From JBCKUK01 sp038924905 (GTDB taxonomy: Bacteria; Pseudomonadota; Gammaproteobacteria; Burkholderiales; Methylophilaceae): 64,000 bases of DNA. The notes under the pieces are model-generated. The model saw only the letters and a list, made by a program, of their open reading frames with translations, searched no databases and was not told where the DNA came from. The stretch covers positions 1 through 64,000 of the forward strand of contig JBCKUK010000005.1 in the NCBI GenBank assembly GCA_038924905.1. The letters run 5' to 3'. The translations under genes were made by a program, and so were the position numbers. Shown here one piece after another: positions 1 to 9,400 of the stretch (position 1 is its first letter; the number at the start of each line of letters is the position of its first letter).

Positions 1-74
1 CGAGGGCTTTTTCTTTTGTAATATCAATTCATTGAATTGGTTGATATAATAGGCGTATCTGTTGGAAAAAATTG

Positions 75-96
75 ATGGGCGTTAAGCCCATTTTTT
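75..96 (+). terminator. Terminator-like hairpin in the rimP leader
   Basis: A 6-bp stem (ATGGGC at 75-80, GCCCAT at 86-91) with a 5-nt loop runs straight into a T tract, the form of an intrinsic terminator. It lies about 30 bases before rimP. It could end an upstream transcript or act as an attenuator for the rimP-nusA-infB operon; single terminator-like hairpins are known in rimP leaders of other proteobacteria. The regulatory role is inference. Confidence 0.55.
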
Positions 97-126
97 GTTT
101 CTGTTGCTTATGTATAAGGCTGGCGT

Positions 127-561
127 ATGCAAGATTTGCACACTTTGTTGGAGCGTTCGGTGACGAGCCTTGGTTACGAAATGGTTAACCTGGAGGTGTC
201 CAATCGCGGCAAATTGTTGCGTTTATATATCGATAAGCCCGAAGGTGTGAATATTGATGATTGTGTGCTTGTTAGCAATCAGTTGAGCAATTTGTTGGCA
301 GTAGAAAACGATATTGATTATGACCGGCTTGAGGTTTCTTCACCGGGATTGGATCGCGTGTTGAAAAAAGCTGCGGATTTTGTACGATTTACCGGTGAGC
401 GAGCGCAAGTGAAATTACGCGTGCCGGTTGAGGATAGAAAGAACTTTGTAGGCATATTACGCGGGTTGGAGCAGGGCGAGCTTTTAATTGAGTGTGAAGG
501 TTTGGTGCAAAAAATCGCACTGACTAACATTGATAAAGCACGTTTGAGTCCTGAATTTTAA
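127..561 (+). CDS. rimP: Ribosome maturation factor RimP
   Basis: RimP helps late assembly of the 30S ribosomal subunit in the cytoplasm. The 144-residue product has the usual length. It shows the N-terminal alpha/beta domain, with a YEMVNLEV-type strand and the family's VSSPGLDR motif near residues 65-75, followed by the small C-terminal SH3-like domain. It is first in the rimP-nusA-infB-rbfA-truB order conserved across proteobacteria and ends 26 bases before nusA. A terminator-like hairpin sits in its leader. Identification rests on motif and context. Confidence 0.95.
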   Translation: MQDLHTLLERSVTSLGYEMVNLEVSNRGKLLRLYIDKPEGVNIDDCVLVSNQLSNLLAVENDIDYDRLEVSSPGLDRVLKKAADFVRFTGERAQVKLRVPVEDRKNFVGILRGLEQGELLIECEGLVQKIALTNIDKARLSPEF

Positions 562-587
562 ACCCGGAATTTTAGGCGGAGATTGAA

Positions 588-2060
588 ATGAGTCGCGAAA
601 TATTACTGTTGGTTGATGCTTTGGCGCACGAAAAAAACGTGGCCAAAGATGTCATTTTTATTGCTCTGGAATTGGCATTGGCTTCTGCCACCAAGAAACG
701 TTTTTCTGGCGATGCCGACGCTCGCGTCGAAATTGATAAGGAAACTGGCGAATACAAATCGTTCCGTCGCTGGCAAGTTATGGCAGACGAGGCTTTAGAA
801 AACTCTGCTGCACAGATTTCACTGACCGATGCCAAGCTACGCTACCCCGAGATTGAAGAAGGCGATTATACTGAGGAGCCACTGGAATCCGTCGAGTTCG
901 GCCGTATCGGCGCGCAGGCAGCCAAACAGGTTATTCTGCAAAAAGTGCGTGAGGCCGAGCGCGAGCAGATTCTGGGTGATTTTTTAGCACGTAATGAACA
1001 TTTGGTTACCGGCGTCATCAAGCGTATGGAAAAAGGTAACGCCATTATCGAAGTAGGCCGCATCGAGTCTTTATTGCCACGCGAGCAAATGATCCCGAAA
1101 GAGAATTTGCGCGTGGGTGACCGTGTGCGTGCCTTTGTGTCGCGCATTGAGCGCGGTGGCCGCGGCCCACAATTGATACTCTCGCGCATTGCGCCAGAGT
1201 TCCTGTCTAAATTATTCGAATTGGAAGTACCGGAAATCGAAGAGGGTTTGCTTGAAATTAAGGCAGCTGCACGCGATCCGGGCTTACGATCAAAAATTGC
1301 GGTCAAAACCAATGACCAACGCTTGGACCCGGTGGGCACCTGCGTTGGTATGCGCGGCTCACGCGTGCAGGCCGTTACTGGCGAACTTGCCGGTGAGCGC
1401 GTGGACATTGTGTTGTGGTCAATGGAGCCAGCGCAATTTGTGATTAACGCCATGGCGCCTGCTGAAGTTTCCAGCATTGTTGTAGATGAAGACGCACACA
1501 GTATGGACGTAGTGGTGGATGAAGAACAATTGGCGCAAGCGATTGGCCGAAATGGGCAGAATGTCCGGTTAGCCTCCGAACTTACCGGCTGGACATTGAA
1601 CATTCTGACCGAAGAAGAAGCCGCGAAGAAACACGAGGAAGAATATACCAGCACCCGCCAGCTGTTTATAGACAAGCTGGATGTGGATGAAGAAGTAGCC
1701 GATATTCTGGTACAAGAAGGCTTTGGAACCCTGGAAGAAATTGCCTATGTGCCAATAGCCGAAATGTCTGAAATTGATGCATTCGATGAGGACACGATTA
1801 ATGAACTGCGCAAGCGTGCGCGTGCCGCCCTGTTGACTGAAGCAATTGCCAAGGAAGAAAAAGTTGAAGAGGCTTCCGAGGATCTGCTGACCATGGAAGG
1901 CATGGACGAAGCAACTGCGCACAAACTGGCCTCCAAGGGCGTTTCAACTATGGAAGATCTGGCTGATTTGGCAGTGGATGATTTGGTAGAGCTGACCAAT
2001 ATGGATGCAGAGCGCGCCAAGACATTAATCATGACGGCGCGTGCGCCATGGTTTGTATAG
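588..2060 (+). CDS. nusA: Transcription termination/antitermination factor NusA
   Basis: NusA binds RNA polymerase and nascent RNA and modulates pausing, Rho-dependent and intrinsic termination, and antitermination. The 490-residue protein has the N-terminal polymerase-binding region, then an S1 domain around residues 135-200 and two KH domains around 230-345, including the VGMRGSR and IGRNGQN loops. Two acidic helix-hairpin-helix repeats fill the C-terminus (about 360-490), as in long proteobacterial NusA. The start has a GGCGGAG-type ribosome binding site just upstream. It is the second gene of the rimP operon. Confidence 0.97.
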   Translation: MSREILLLVDALAHEKNVAKDVIFIALELALASATKKRFSGDADARVEIDKETGEYKSFRRWQVMADEALENSAAQISLTDAKLRYPEIEEGDYTEEPLESVEFGRIGAQAAKQVILQKVREAEREQILGDFLARNEHLVTGVIKRMEKGNAIIEVGRIESLLPREQMIPKENLRVGDRVRAFVSRIERGGRGPQLILSRIAPEFLSKLFELEVPEIEEGLLEIKAAARDPGLRSKIAVKTNDQRLDPVGTCVGMRGSRVQAVTGELAGERVDIVLWSMEPAQFVINAMAPAEVSSIVVDEDAHSMDVVVDEEQLAQAIGRNGQNVRLASELTGWTLNILTEEEAAKKHEEEYTSTRQLFIDKLDVDEEVADILVQEGFGTLEEIAYVPIAEMSEIDAFDEDTINELRKRARAALLTEAIAKEEKVEEASEDLLTMEGMDEATAHKLASKGVSTMEDLADLAVDDLVELTNMDAERAKTLIMTARAPWFV

Positions 2061-2134
2061 AATTTTGCAAAAGCAGATTTTTGATGAACCAAGCTTAGCG
2101 TTAGATGTGTAAGAAATAACTGGAGAGTAGCGGG

Positions 2135-4771
2135 ATGGGAAAATCAAGTGTAGCGGAATTCGCCAGTGAATTAGGGCTGCCAGCAGAGCTATTGCTGGAG
2201 CAGCTGAAGGATGCTGGCGTAAATAAAGCTGCGCTAGCTGACGAGCTGACCGAGCAGGATAAAACCTCTTTATTAGAATACTTGCGTAAGGAGCATGGCG
2301 GCCAGGCTCCAAAGAATAAAATTACGTTGACCCGCAAGCATGTAACCGAAATCAAAAAGTCTGATAGCACTGGTAAGGCATGTACAATTCAAGTGGAAGT
2401 ACGTAAAAAGCGCGTATTGGTTCGAAGAGAAATTGGCACTGAGGATGCATCGTCAGATTTGCCGGTAGCAGAACCCGAATCATTGGTTTCAGAAGTGCAA
2501 GCCGAAAAATCTTCAAAAATCTCAACCGAAACCACAGTTGCAGAGCTGGAAGCAGCCGAATCAACCCCTGATAAAACAGCCGCTAAAACAAAAATTACCG
2601 GTAAGAATCTGCTAAGTGCTGAGCAAATAGCAATGCGTGAGCAGGAAGCAAACCGACACGCTAATTTAGTTGCCCTACAAACAGAAGAGGTCCGTAAGAA
2701 GCAAGAGCTGGAACAGAAAAAGCTGGAGGAAGAGGCAGGGGAAGCTGCTGCTTTAGCTGTAGCCGCACCCAGCAATCTTTCTGAGGGTACATTGCATAAG
2801 CCAACCGCCAAAGGGACAACTAAAGGCGATGCGAAACCTGAGAAGAAAGGCAATAAGGATAAAGAATGGACTGATGCAAACAATAAAAAACGCGGGTTTA
2901 AGAGTCGCGGTGATGTAGGCATAGGCCAAGGCTGGCGTGGGCACAAGAACAAAGTTAAGTCGCACAAAAAGGGCGATGACGATGCTCAGCATGCCTTTAA
3001 TGTGCCTACCGAGCCTGTGGTGCATGAGGTATTAGTGCCAGAAACGATATCGGTGGCAGACTTGGCGCACAAGATGGCAGTTAAGGCCGGTGAAGCAATC
3101 AAGGTGCTGATGGGCATGGGCATGATGGTTACTATCAATCAGGTACTGGATCAGGAGACGGCGATTATTGTGGTTGAGGAAATGGGCCATACCGCTATCG
3201 CTGCTGCAGCGAATGACTCCGAAACCTTCCTTGACGACGGCGAGCATGTCGAAGCCATTTTTGAGACGCGTCCGCCCGTGGTTACGGTCATGGGTCATGT
3301 CGACCATGGCAAAACCTCGCTATTGGATTACATACGTCGCAGTCGCGTAGCCTCAGGTGAAGCTGGCGGTATTACGCAGCATATCGGCGCCTATCACGTC
3401 GAAACCCCTCGTGGCATGGTCACTTTTCTCGACACCCCAGGCCATGAAGCATTTACCGCCATGCGTGCCCGTGGCGCAAAAGCTACCGATGTGGTGATTC
3501 TTGTTGTAGCAGCTGACGATGGCGTCATGCCGCAAACGATTGAGGCAATTCATCATGCCAAAGCCGGTAACGTGCCGCTGGTTGTTGCCATTAACAAAAT
3601 TGACAAGCAAGGCGCAAACACGGAGCGCGTGAAGCAAGAGCTGGTTGCACAAGAGGTGATTCCTGAAGATTTTGGTGGCGACACCATGTTTGTTGAGGTC
3701 TCAGCCAAGACTGGTCAGGGTATTGATAATTTGCTGGAAGCCGTCTTGTTACAAGCTGAAATCCTGGAGCTGAAAGCACCAAAGAACACACCGGCCAAAG
3801 GCTTGGTACTTGAAGGCAGGCTGGATAAGGGTCGTGGCCCGGTTTCTACTATTTTGATTCAATCCGGCACCTTGAAGCGTGGCGACATGCTTTTGGCCGG
3901 CTGTGCATTTGGCCGTGTACGCGCCATGCTGGATGAAGCCGGCAATGAAATTAAGGAAGCAGGCCCTTCTATTCCGGTTGAAATTCTGGGTCTAGCCGAT
4001 TTGCCAAATGCGGGCGAAGAGGTGATTGTGCTCAACGATGAGCGCAAAGCGCGTGAAATTGCCTTGTTCCGTCAGGGCAAATTCCGTGATGTGAAGTTGG
4101 CTAAAAAGCAGGCTGCCAATCTGGAAAATATCTTTGAAAATATGGGCGAAGACGAAGTCAAATTGCTGCCAATGATTATTAAATCAGACGTGCAGGGTTC
4201 CTACGAGGCGCTAGCCACTTCGCTACAAAAACTATCTACCGATGAAGTTAAGGTGAATATTATCCATACCGGAGTGGGCGCGATTAGCGAATCCGATGTC
4301 AATCTGGCCGCAGCATCCAAGGCCGTGGTTATTGGCTTCAACGTGCGTGCAGACGCGGGCGCACGCAAGTTGATCGAGAGCTCAGGCGTTGATGTGCGCT
4401 ACTACAACATTATTTACCAGGCAGTGGATGAGATAAAAGCTGCGCTGAGTGGCATGCTGGCGCCAGAACAAAAAGAAAACGCGATTGGGCTGGTCGAAAT
4501 TCGCGAAGTCTACCGCATTTCCAAGGTGGGCGCGGTGGCTGGCTGCTATGTACAAGACGGCGTTATCAAACGCAACTCTAAAGTGCGCGTACTGCGCAGC
4601 GATGTGGTGATACATACCGGCGAACTGGATTCGCTCAAGCGCTTTAAAGATGACGTCAAGGAAGTCAAAGCCAACTTCGAATGCGGGCTATCACTGAAAA
4701 ACTTCAACGAAATCGAAGTGGGCGATCTGCTGGAAGTGTTCGAAGTTGTTGATATCGCCAGAAAGCTCTAA
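2135..4771 (+). CDS. infB: Translation initiation factor IF-2
   Basis: IF-2 is the GTPase that places fMet-tRNA on the 30S subunit and promotes subunit joining. The 878-residue protein has an N-terminal IF2-N fold (residues 1-50), then a long charged Lys/Glu/Ala-rich linker. The GTPase domain has the P-loop GHVDHGKT at about 387-394, then DTPGH and NKID. The C-terminal beta-barrel and initiator-tRNA-binding domains follow. A GGAG ribosome binding site lies 9 bases before the ATG. It sits in the standard nusA-infB-rbfA order, with 10 bases to rbfA. Confidence 0.97.
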   Translation: MGKSSVAEFASELGLPAELLLEQLKDAGVNKAALADELTEQDKTSLLEYLRKEHGGQAPKNKITLTRKHVTEIKKSDSTGKACTIQVEVRKKRVLVRREIGTEDASSDLPVAEPESLVSEVQAEKSSKISTETTVAELEAAESTPDKTAAKTKITGKNLLSAEQIAMREQEANRHANLVALQTEEVRKKQELEQKKLEEEAGEAAALAVAAPSNLSEGTLHKPTAKGTTKGDAKPEKKGNKDKEWTDANNKKRGFKSRGDVGIGQGWRGHKNKVKSHKKGDDDAQHAFNVPTEPVVHEVLVPETISVADLAHKMAVKAGEAIKVLMGMGMMVTINQVLDQETAIIVVEEMGHTAIAAAANDSETFLDDGEHVEAIFETRPPVVTVMGHVDHGKTSLLDYIRRSRVASGEAGGITQHIGAYHVETPRGMVTFLDTPGHEAFTAMRARGAKATDVVILVVAADDGVMPQTIEAIHHAKAGNVPLVVAINKIDKQGANTERVKQELVAQEVIPEDFGGDTMFVEVSAKTGQGIDNLLEAVLLQAEILELKAPKNTPAKGLVLEGRLDKGRGPVSTILIQSGTLKRGDMLLAGCAFGRVRAMLDEAGNEIKEAGPSIPVEILGLADLPNAGEEVIVLNDERKAREIALFRQGKFRDVKLAKKQAANLENIFENMGEDEVKLLPMIIKSDVQGSYEALATSLQKLSTDEVKVNIIHTGVGAISESDVNLAAASKAVVIGFNVRADAGARKLIESSGVDVRYYNIIYQAVDEIKAALSGMLAPEQKENAIGLVEIREVYRISKVGAVAGCYVQDGVIKRNSKVRVLRSDVVIHTGELDSLKRFKDDVKEVKANFECGLSLKNFNEIEVGDLLEVFEVVDIARKL

Positions 4772-4781
4772 GTCCATTTAA

Positions 4782-5156
4782 ATGGCTAAAGATTTCTCAC
4801 GCAGCGATCGTGTAGCGGAACAAATACAGCGCGAATTAGCGGATTTGTTGCAATTTGAGGTGAAAGATCCTCGTGTAGGCATGGTGACAGTGACTGAGGT
4901 TGAAGTCACAGGAGACATGGCACACGCCAAGATTTACTACAGTGCAAAGGCCGGTACAGCTGAATTACAAGCCGGCCTGGAGAAAGCTGCCGGATTTCTG
5001 CGCGGTCAGCTGGCAAAGCGCATGTTGTTACGTACTGTGCCGCAACTGCATTTTATTTATGACGCCTCAGCTGACCGTGGCATGCGACTTTCCAAACTGA
5101 TTGATGAAGCGCTCGCACCAGAAAATCTCATCGAAAAACAATCCCCAAGCCAATAG
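4782..5156 (+). CDS. rbfA: 30S ribosome-binding factor RbfA
   Basis: RbfA is a cold-shock-associated 30S assembly factor that acts on the 5' region of 16S rRNA. The 124-residue product has the KH-like fold with the typical start (RSDRVAEQIQRELA) and the central VKDPRVGMVTVTEVEV strand. It follows infB by 10 bases with a poor ribosome binding site, which suggests translational coupling. TruB follows 27 bases later. Confidence 0.95.
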   Translation: MAKDFSRSDRVAEQIQRELADLLQFEVKDPRVGMVTVTEVEVTGDMAHAKIYYSAKAGTAELQAGLEKAAGFLRGQLAKRMLLRTVPQLHFIYDASADRGMRLSKLIDEALAPENLIEKQSPSQ

Positions 5157-5183
5157 TCCCAAGGCATAAGTCTGGCGGCAACA

Positions 5184-6104
5184 TTGATTTCAAAATCAGA
5201 GCAATTCAAAAGGATTAAACGCAAGGTTGATGGCGTGTTATTGCTGGATAAGCCAATTGGCTTGTCATCTAACCAAGCCTTACAGCAAGTCAAACGCCTC
5301 TATCAGGCAGCTAAAGCTGGTCACACCGGCAGTCTGGATCCTCTTGCGTCCGGTCTTTTGCCTCTTTGCTTTGGCGAAGCAACAAAATTTTCTCATTTTT
5401 TGCTGAATGCCGATAAAAGTTATCGCGCTCTAATCAAGCTTGGTAGCACAACCGCGACGGGCGATGCAGAGGGCGAGGTGCTGAGTGTCGCTACAGTCAA
5501 CGTCACGCCTAAAGCGCTTAATTCTGTTTTAGAGCAATTTACCGGTGTTATCCAGCAGGTGCCGCCTATGTATTCCGCACTTAAGCATCAAGGCAAAGCG
5601 CTTTACGAGTATGCTCGCGCAGGCGTAGCCATTGGGCGTGCCGCACGCACAGTGACAGTTCACCAAATCACGCTTGAGCGTTTTGAGCAAGATGAAGTAG
5701 AAATCACAGTAAGTTGCAGCAAAGGCACTTACATTCGCACCTTGGCAGAGGATATTGGCCATGCGCTTGGCTGTGGCGCTCATCTGGCGGGCTTGCGAAG
5801 ATTAAAGGCAGCACACTTCAGCCTGCAAAGCGCATTCAAGATAGAGCAATTGGAGGCAATGACGGCTGAACAGCGCGATCAAAGTTTACTGCCGATTGAC
5901 GCATTGATAGAAAATTTACCACAGGTGCAGCTGGATAAGGACAGCGTTTTTTACTTGCTACAGGGTCAAGCGGTTTGGAAATCAGGGTTGAACATAAAGG
6001 GCTTTTTTCGACTATATTCAGAGAGTGGTAATTTTTTGGGATTAGGCGAACAAACCTCAGATGGGAAAATCGCACCTAAAAGGCTGCTTGTAACAAATGC
6101 ATAA
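5184..6104 (+). CDS. truB: tRNA pseudouridine(55) synthase TruB
   Basis: TruB makes pseudouridine 55 in the T loop of tRNAs. The 306-residue protein begins at a TTG codon; the only other plausible start is a GTG 18 codons later, which would cut into the conserved DGVLLLDKPIG segment. The catalytic Asp lies in the GHTGSLDPLASG motif near residue 50. The KGTYIRTLAEDIG motif is also present. It ends the rimP-truB gene run, after which rpsO has its own promoter. Confidence 0.95.
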   Translation: MISKSEQFKRIKRKVDGVLLLDKPIGLSSNQALQQVKRLYQAAKAGHTGSLDPLASGLLPLCFGEATKFSHFLLNADKSYRALIKLGSTTATGDAEGEVLSVATVNVTPKALNSVLEQFTGVIQQVPPMYSALKHQGKALYEYARAGVAIGRAARTVTVHQITLERFEQDEVEITVSCSKGTYIRTLAEDIGHALGCGAHLAGLRRLKAAHFSLQSAFKIEQLEAMTAEQRDQSLLPIDALIENLPQVQLDKDSVFYLLQGQAVWKSGLNIKGFFRLYSESGNFLGLGEQTSDGKIAPKRLLVTNA

Positions 6105-6157
6105 ACAAAGCTCGTGAATAAAACCATGAAAAATCTTATATTTAACATACGAGTTGC

Positions 6158-6186
6158 TTGATAAACAAGGGCTTTAAGGTTAAAAT
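6158..6186 (+). promoter_or_regulatory. Probable sigma-70 promoter of rpsO
   Basis: TTGATA at 6158-6163 and TAAAAT at 6181-6186 are separated by 17 bases, close to the sigma-70 consensus. They stand 27 bases before the rpsO start codon, and an AGGAG site follows at 6202-6206. A separate rpsO promoter inside this cluster is common. The site is predicted from sequence only. Confidence 0.55.
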
Positions 6187-6212
6187 GCGCGGTTCCAGAT
6201 TAGGAGAAAAAG

Positions 6213-6482
6213 ATGTCAATTACGACTGCTGAAAAAGCCAAAATTGTTGGCGATTATCAACAAGCAAAGAGTGATACCGGTTCCCCTGAAGTGCAAGTGG
6301 CACTGCTCTCAAGCCGCATTAATATGCTGGCTGAACACTTTAAAGTGAATATTAAAGATAACCATTCCCGTCGTGGTTTATTGGCTATGGTTAGCCAGCG
6401 TCGCAAGTTGTTGGATTATCTCAAACGCAAAAATGCTGACCGTTATCGCTCTTTGATTGAGCGTTTAGGTCTGCGTAAATAA
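6213..6482 (+). CDS. rpsO: 30S ribosomal protein S15
   Basis: S15 binds the central domain of 16S rRNA and forms an intersubunit bridge. The product is 89 residues, the exact family length. It carries the diagnostic DTGSPEVQVALLSSRI segment and the HSRRGLLAMVSQRRKLLDYL helix pair. An AGGAG ribosome binding site precedes the ATG by 6 bases. The gene pairs with pnp downstream, as in most proteobacteria, with a hairpin between the two. Confidence 0.97.
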   Translation: MSITTAEKAKIVGDYQQAKSDTGSPEVQVALLSSRINMLAEHFKVNIKDNHSRRGLLAMVSQRRKLLDYLKRKNADRYRSLIERLGLRK

Positions 6483-6525
6483 ATCCAGAATAAATTTAGC
6501 GCAATTATTTGTGAATATACGAAAT

Positions 6526-6569
6526 AAGCCGAAAGAAAGGCGGAGTCGCGCTGCTTATCGGCTTTTTTG
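6526..6569 (+). terminator. rpsO-pnp intergenic hairpin
   Basis: AAGCCGA (6526-6532) pairs with TCGGCTT (6558-6564), followed by a short T run. It can act as an rpsO terminator. It occupies the place where E. coli has the RNase III processing hairpin used in pnp autoregulation; that role here is inference. Confidence 0.6.
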
Positions 6570-6599
6570 TTTGAAAAATATGAAAAAGGACAAAATTCT

Positions 6600-8717
6600 G
6601 TGAAAGCAATTAAAAAAACAATGACTTACGGTCAACATGAGTTGACTTTAGAAACTGGCGAGATTGCTCGCCAGGCTGATGGTGCGGTGCTGGTAAGTTT
6701 GGGTGACACCGTTGTTCTGGTGAGTGTGGTTGGTAAAACCGAAGTGAAAGCTGGTCAGGATTTCTTTCCATTGACTGTAGATTATCAAGAACGCACCTAC
6801 GCTGCGGGCAAGATTCCCGGCGGCTTTTTCAAGCGCGAAGGCCGTCCTTCAGAGAAGGAAACGCTGACTTCTCGCTTGATTGACCGCCCTTTGCGACCAC
6901 TCTTCCCGGAAGCGTTTTATAACGAAGTTCAGGTTGTCGCGACGGTAATGTCCTGCGACAGCGAAATTGATGCAGATATTCCGGCCATCATTGGCGCTTC
7001 AGCAGCCATGGCGATTTCCGGTATTCCATTCTATGGCCCGCTTGGTGCTGCGCGCGTGGGCTATATTGATGGTGAATACATTATTAATCCAACCGCAACG
7101 CAGCGCAAAGAGACTGAGCTTGATTTAGTCGTTGCCGCAACCGCAACCGCTGTGATGATGGTGGAATCTGAAGCGAAAGAATTACCTGAAGACGTGATGC
7201 TGGGCGCGGTTATGTATGGTCATGAGCAGATGCAGGCGGTGATCAACATGATTAACGAGCTGGCAGCAGAGGTTGGCAAAGAAGCGTGGGATTGGGTGCC
7301 GCCGGAAGAAAATACTGCATTAGTTGAAAAAATAAACAAAGCGGCAAGCGCTGATGTTAATGCGGCTTATCAAATTAAATCCAAAGGTGCGCGCTCTACA
7401 AAACTGGATGAAATCAAGAATCGTGTATTTGCTGAATTGATTACTGAAGTAACTTCTACTGAAGAAGCCAATGAAATCAAATCAATATTTCATAATCTGG
7501 AAGCCAAGGTCGTGCGCAGCCAAATTCTGAATGGTGAGCCACGTATTGATGGCCGTGATACGCGTACAGTGCGCCCGATTACCATTCGTACCGGAGTATT
7601 GCCGCGTACTCATGGCTCAGCGCTGTTTACTCGTGGTGAAACGCAAGCGTTGGTGGTTGCCACCCTAGGCACGGGTCGTGACGAACAAATGATAGACGCG
7701 CTAGAAGGTACATATACCGACCGTTTTATGCTGCACTACAATATGCCACCCTACGCTACCGGCGAGACAGGCCGTGTAGGCACACCTAAGCGCCGTGAAA
7801 TTGGCCATGGCCGTCTGGCCAAGCGCGCGCTGATTGCTGTGCTACCTGCACAGGAAGAGTTCGGCTATACCATCCGTATCGTATCCGAAATTACTGAATC
7901 CAACGGTTCCAGCTCTATGGCTACGGTCTGCGGCGGTTGCTTGGCGCTAATGGATGCCGGCGTGCCGGTGAAGGCACATGTCGCCGGTATTGCGATGGGC
8001 TTGATTAAAGAAGGCAACCGCGTTGCGGTGCTAACTGATATTTTGGGCGATGAAGATCATCTGGGTGATATGGACTTTAAAGTGGCTGGTACAGAAAACG
8101 GCATCACAGCGCTGCAAATGGATATCAAGATTACCGGAATAACCTCGGCCATCATGGAAGTGGCGCTGTCACAGGCTAAAGAAGGCCGTATGCACATCCT
8201 GGATATTATGAAGAGTTCCATGGATCATTCACGTACTGAGCTTTCTGAGTTTGCCCCGCGTATCATTACCATGAAAATTAATCCGGGAAAGATTCGTGAT
8301 GTGATTGGCAAAGGCGGTGCGGTGATACGTGCGTTGACCGAAGAGACTGGCGCTACCATTGATATTGAAGACGACGGCACGATTAAAATCGGCTGCGTCA
8401 ATGCTGAAGCCGGTGAAGAGGCGAAAAAGCGTATTGAAGCCATTACTGCAGAAGTGAAAATTGGCCAAACTTATGAAGGCACAGTGATTAAGCTGCTGGA
8501 TTTTGGCGCGATTGTTTCCTTGTTGCCGGGCAAAGATGGCTTGCTGCATATCTCGCAAATTGCACATCAACGCGTGAACGCCGTGTCTGATTTCTTGAAA
8601 GAAGGCCAGCAGGTAAAGGTAAAAGTGGTTGAGGCGGATGAAAAAGGCCGCGTACGTTTAAGTATGAAGGCTTTGATTGACCAGCCAGTGGCCGAAGAAA
8701 AGGCAGAAGCAGAATAG
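6600..8717 (+). CDS. pnp: Polyribonucleotide nucleotidyltransferase (PNPase)
   Basis: PNPase degrades RNA 3' to 5' by phosphorolysis and is a degradosome component. I place the start at the GTG at 6600, 9 bases after an AAGGA site, giving a 705-residue protein that begins MKAIKKTMTYGQ. The frame is open further upstream to a TTG at 6567, but that start would lie within the intergenic hairpin's T run. Two RNase PH domains (about 15-215 and 310-540) flank an all-alpha linker. A KH domain with the GKGGAVIR loop near 560 and a C-terminal S1 domain near 620-690 follow. The GSSSMATVCGG motif of the active second core is present. Confidence 0.96.
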   Translation: MKAIKKTMTYGQHELTLETGEIARQADGAVLVSLGDTVVLVSVVGKTEVKAGQDFFPLTVDYQERTYAAGKIPGGFFKREGRPSEKETLTSRLIDRPLRPLFPEAFYNEVQVVATVMSCDSEIDADIPAIIGASAAMAISGIPFYGPLGAARVGYIDGEYIINPTATQRKETELDLVVAATATAVMMVESEAKELPEDVMLGAVMYGHEQMQAVINMINELAAEVGKEAWDWVPPEENTALVEKINKAASADVNAAYQIKSKGARSTKLDEIKNRVFAELITEVTSTEEANEIKSIFHNLEAKVVRSQILNGEPRIDGRDTRTVRPITIRTGVLPRTHGSALFTRGETQALVVATLGTGRDEQMIDALEGTYTDRFMLHYNMPPYATGETGRVGTPKRREIGHGRLAKRALIAVLPAQEEFGYTIRIVSEITESNGSSSMATVCGGCLALMDAGVPVKAHVAGIAMGLIKEGNRVAVLTDILGDEDHLGDMDFKVAGTENGITALQMDIKITGITSAIMEVALSQAKEGRMHILDIMKSSMDHSRTELSEFAPRIITMKINPGKIRDVIGKGGAVIRALTEETGATIDIEDDGTIKIGCVNAEAGEEAKKRIEAITAEVKIGQTYEGTVIKLLDFGAIVSLLPGKDGLLHISQIAHQRVNAVSDFLKEGQQVKVKVVEADEKGRVRLSMKALIDQPVAEEKAEAE

Positions 8718-8755
8718 TCTGAATAAGATGGCTTGAATAAGACAGAACAGTAAAT

Positions 8756-8785
8756 AAAAAAGGCCGGAAATTTTCCGGCCTTTTT
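8756..8785. terminator. Bidirectional terminator between pnp and dksA
   Basis: A perfect 13-bp palindrome, AAAGGCCGGAAAA paired with TTTTCCGGCCTTT, has A and T runs on its two sides. It lies between two convergent genes and can terminate both. Confidence 0.9.
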
Positions 8786-8797
8786 GTTTGCAAGAAT

Positions 8798-9220
8798 TTA
8801 TTTGGCTACCTGTCTCTCGCGTATTTCATCCAAAGTCTTGCAATCAATGCATTGACTCGCCGTTGGCCGTGCTTCCAGGCGTTTAAGGCCGATTTCTACG
8901 CTACAGCTACTGCAATAGCCATATTCGCGCTGGTCAATCTTATTCAAAGTCTCATCAATTTTTTTAATGAGTTTACGTTCGCGGTCGCGGTTACGCAGCT
9001 CCAGCGCCATGTCAGACTCTTGGCTGGCGCGGTCATTGGGGTCAGCAAACATCGTTACTTCATCCTGCATGGTATGCACGGTGCGGTCGATATCTTGACT
9101 TAGCTCGGATTTCCAGTCGTTAAGAATTTTACGGAAATGGTCGAGTTGCTTATTATTCATGTACTCTTCATTGGCTTTTGCCTGATAAGGACTGAATTGT
9201 CGGGTGATTGCTTCGGTCAT
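8798..9220 (-). CDS. dksA: RNA polymerase-binding transcription factor DksA
   Basis: DksA enters the polymerase secondary channel and works with ppGpp to reset rRNA and amino acid promoters. The 140-residue product has the coiled coil with the tip residues (DPNDRASQESDMALE) at about 60-80. All four cysteines of the zinc finger are present (CSSC near 100, CIDC near 125), so this is the canonical zinc-binding form. It converges on pnp and shares its terminator. Confidence 0.95.
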   Translation of the reverse strand: MTEAITRQFSPYQAKANEEYMNNKQLDHFRKILNDWKSELSQDIDRTVHTMQDEVTMFADPNDRASQESDMALELRNRDRERKLIKKIDETLNKIDQREYGYCSSCSVEIGLKRLEARPTASQCIDCKTLDEIRERQVAK

Positions 9221-9400
9221 GATTGCTCGTCAGGGATAACCCCTTGTTGTTAATAAAAAAGCTTAATAAAAAGCTTCAGCAGAAAATTAAAGCAGGCAAG
9301 TTTACTACGAATAGGAATAATGTCTAGTAGGTATTTACATGCATTGTTTTTTGACGCGTGATGCTCGGCCAATACTAAGCGCTTAGGCGCCTCGCGGCAT

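Noticed and set aside
866..1675. Long minus-strand open frame opposite nusA
   Set aside because: It is a shadow of nusA codon usage: Ser/Arg-rich, no ribosome binding site and no family resemblance.
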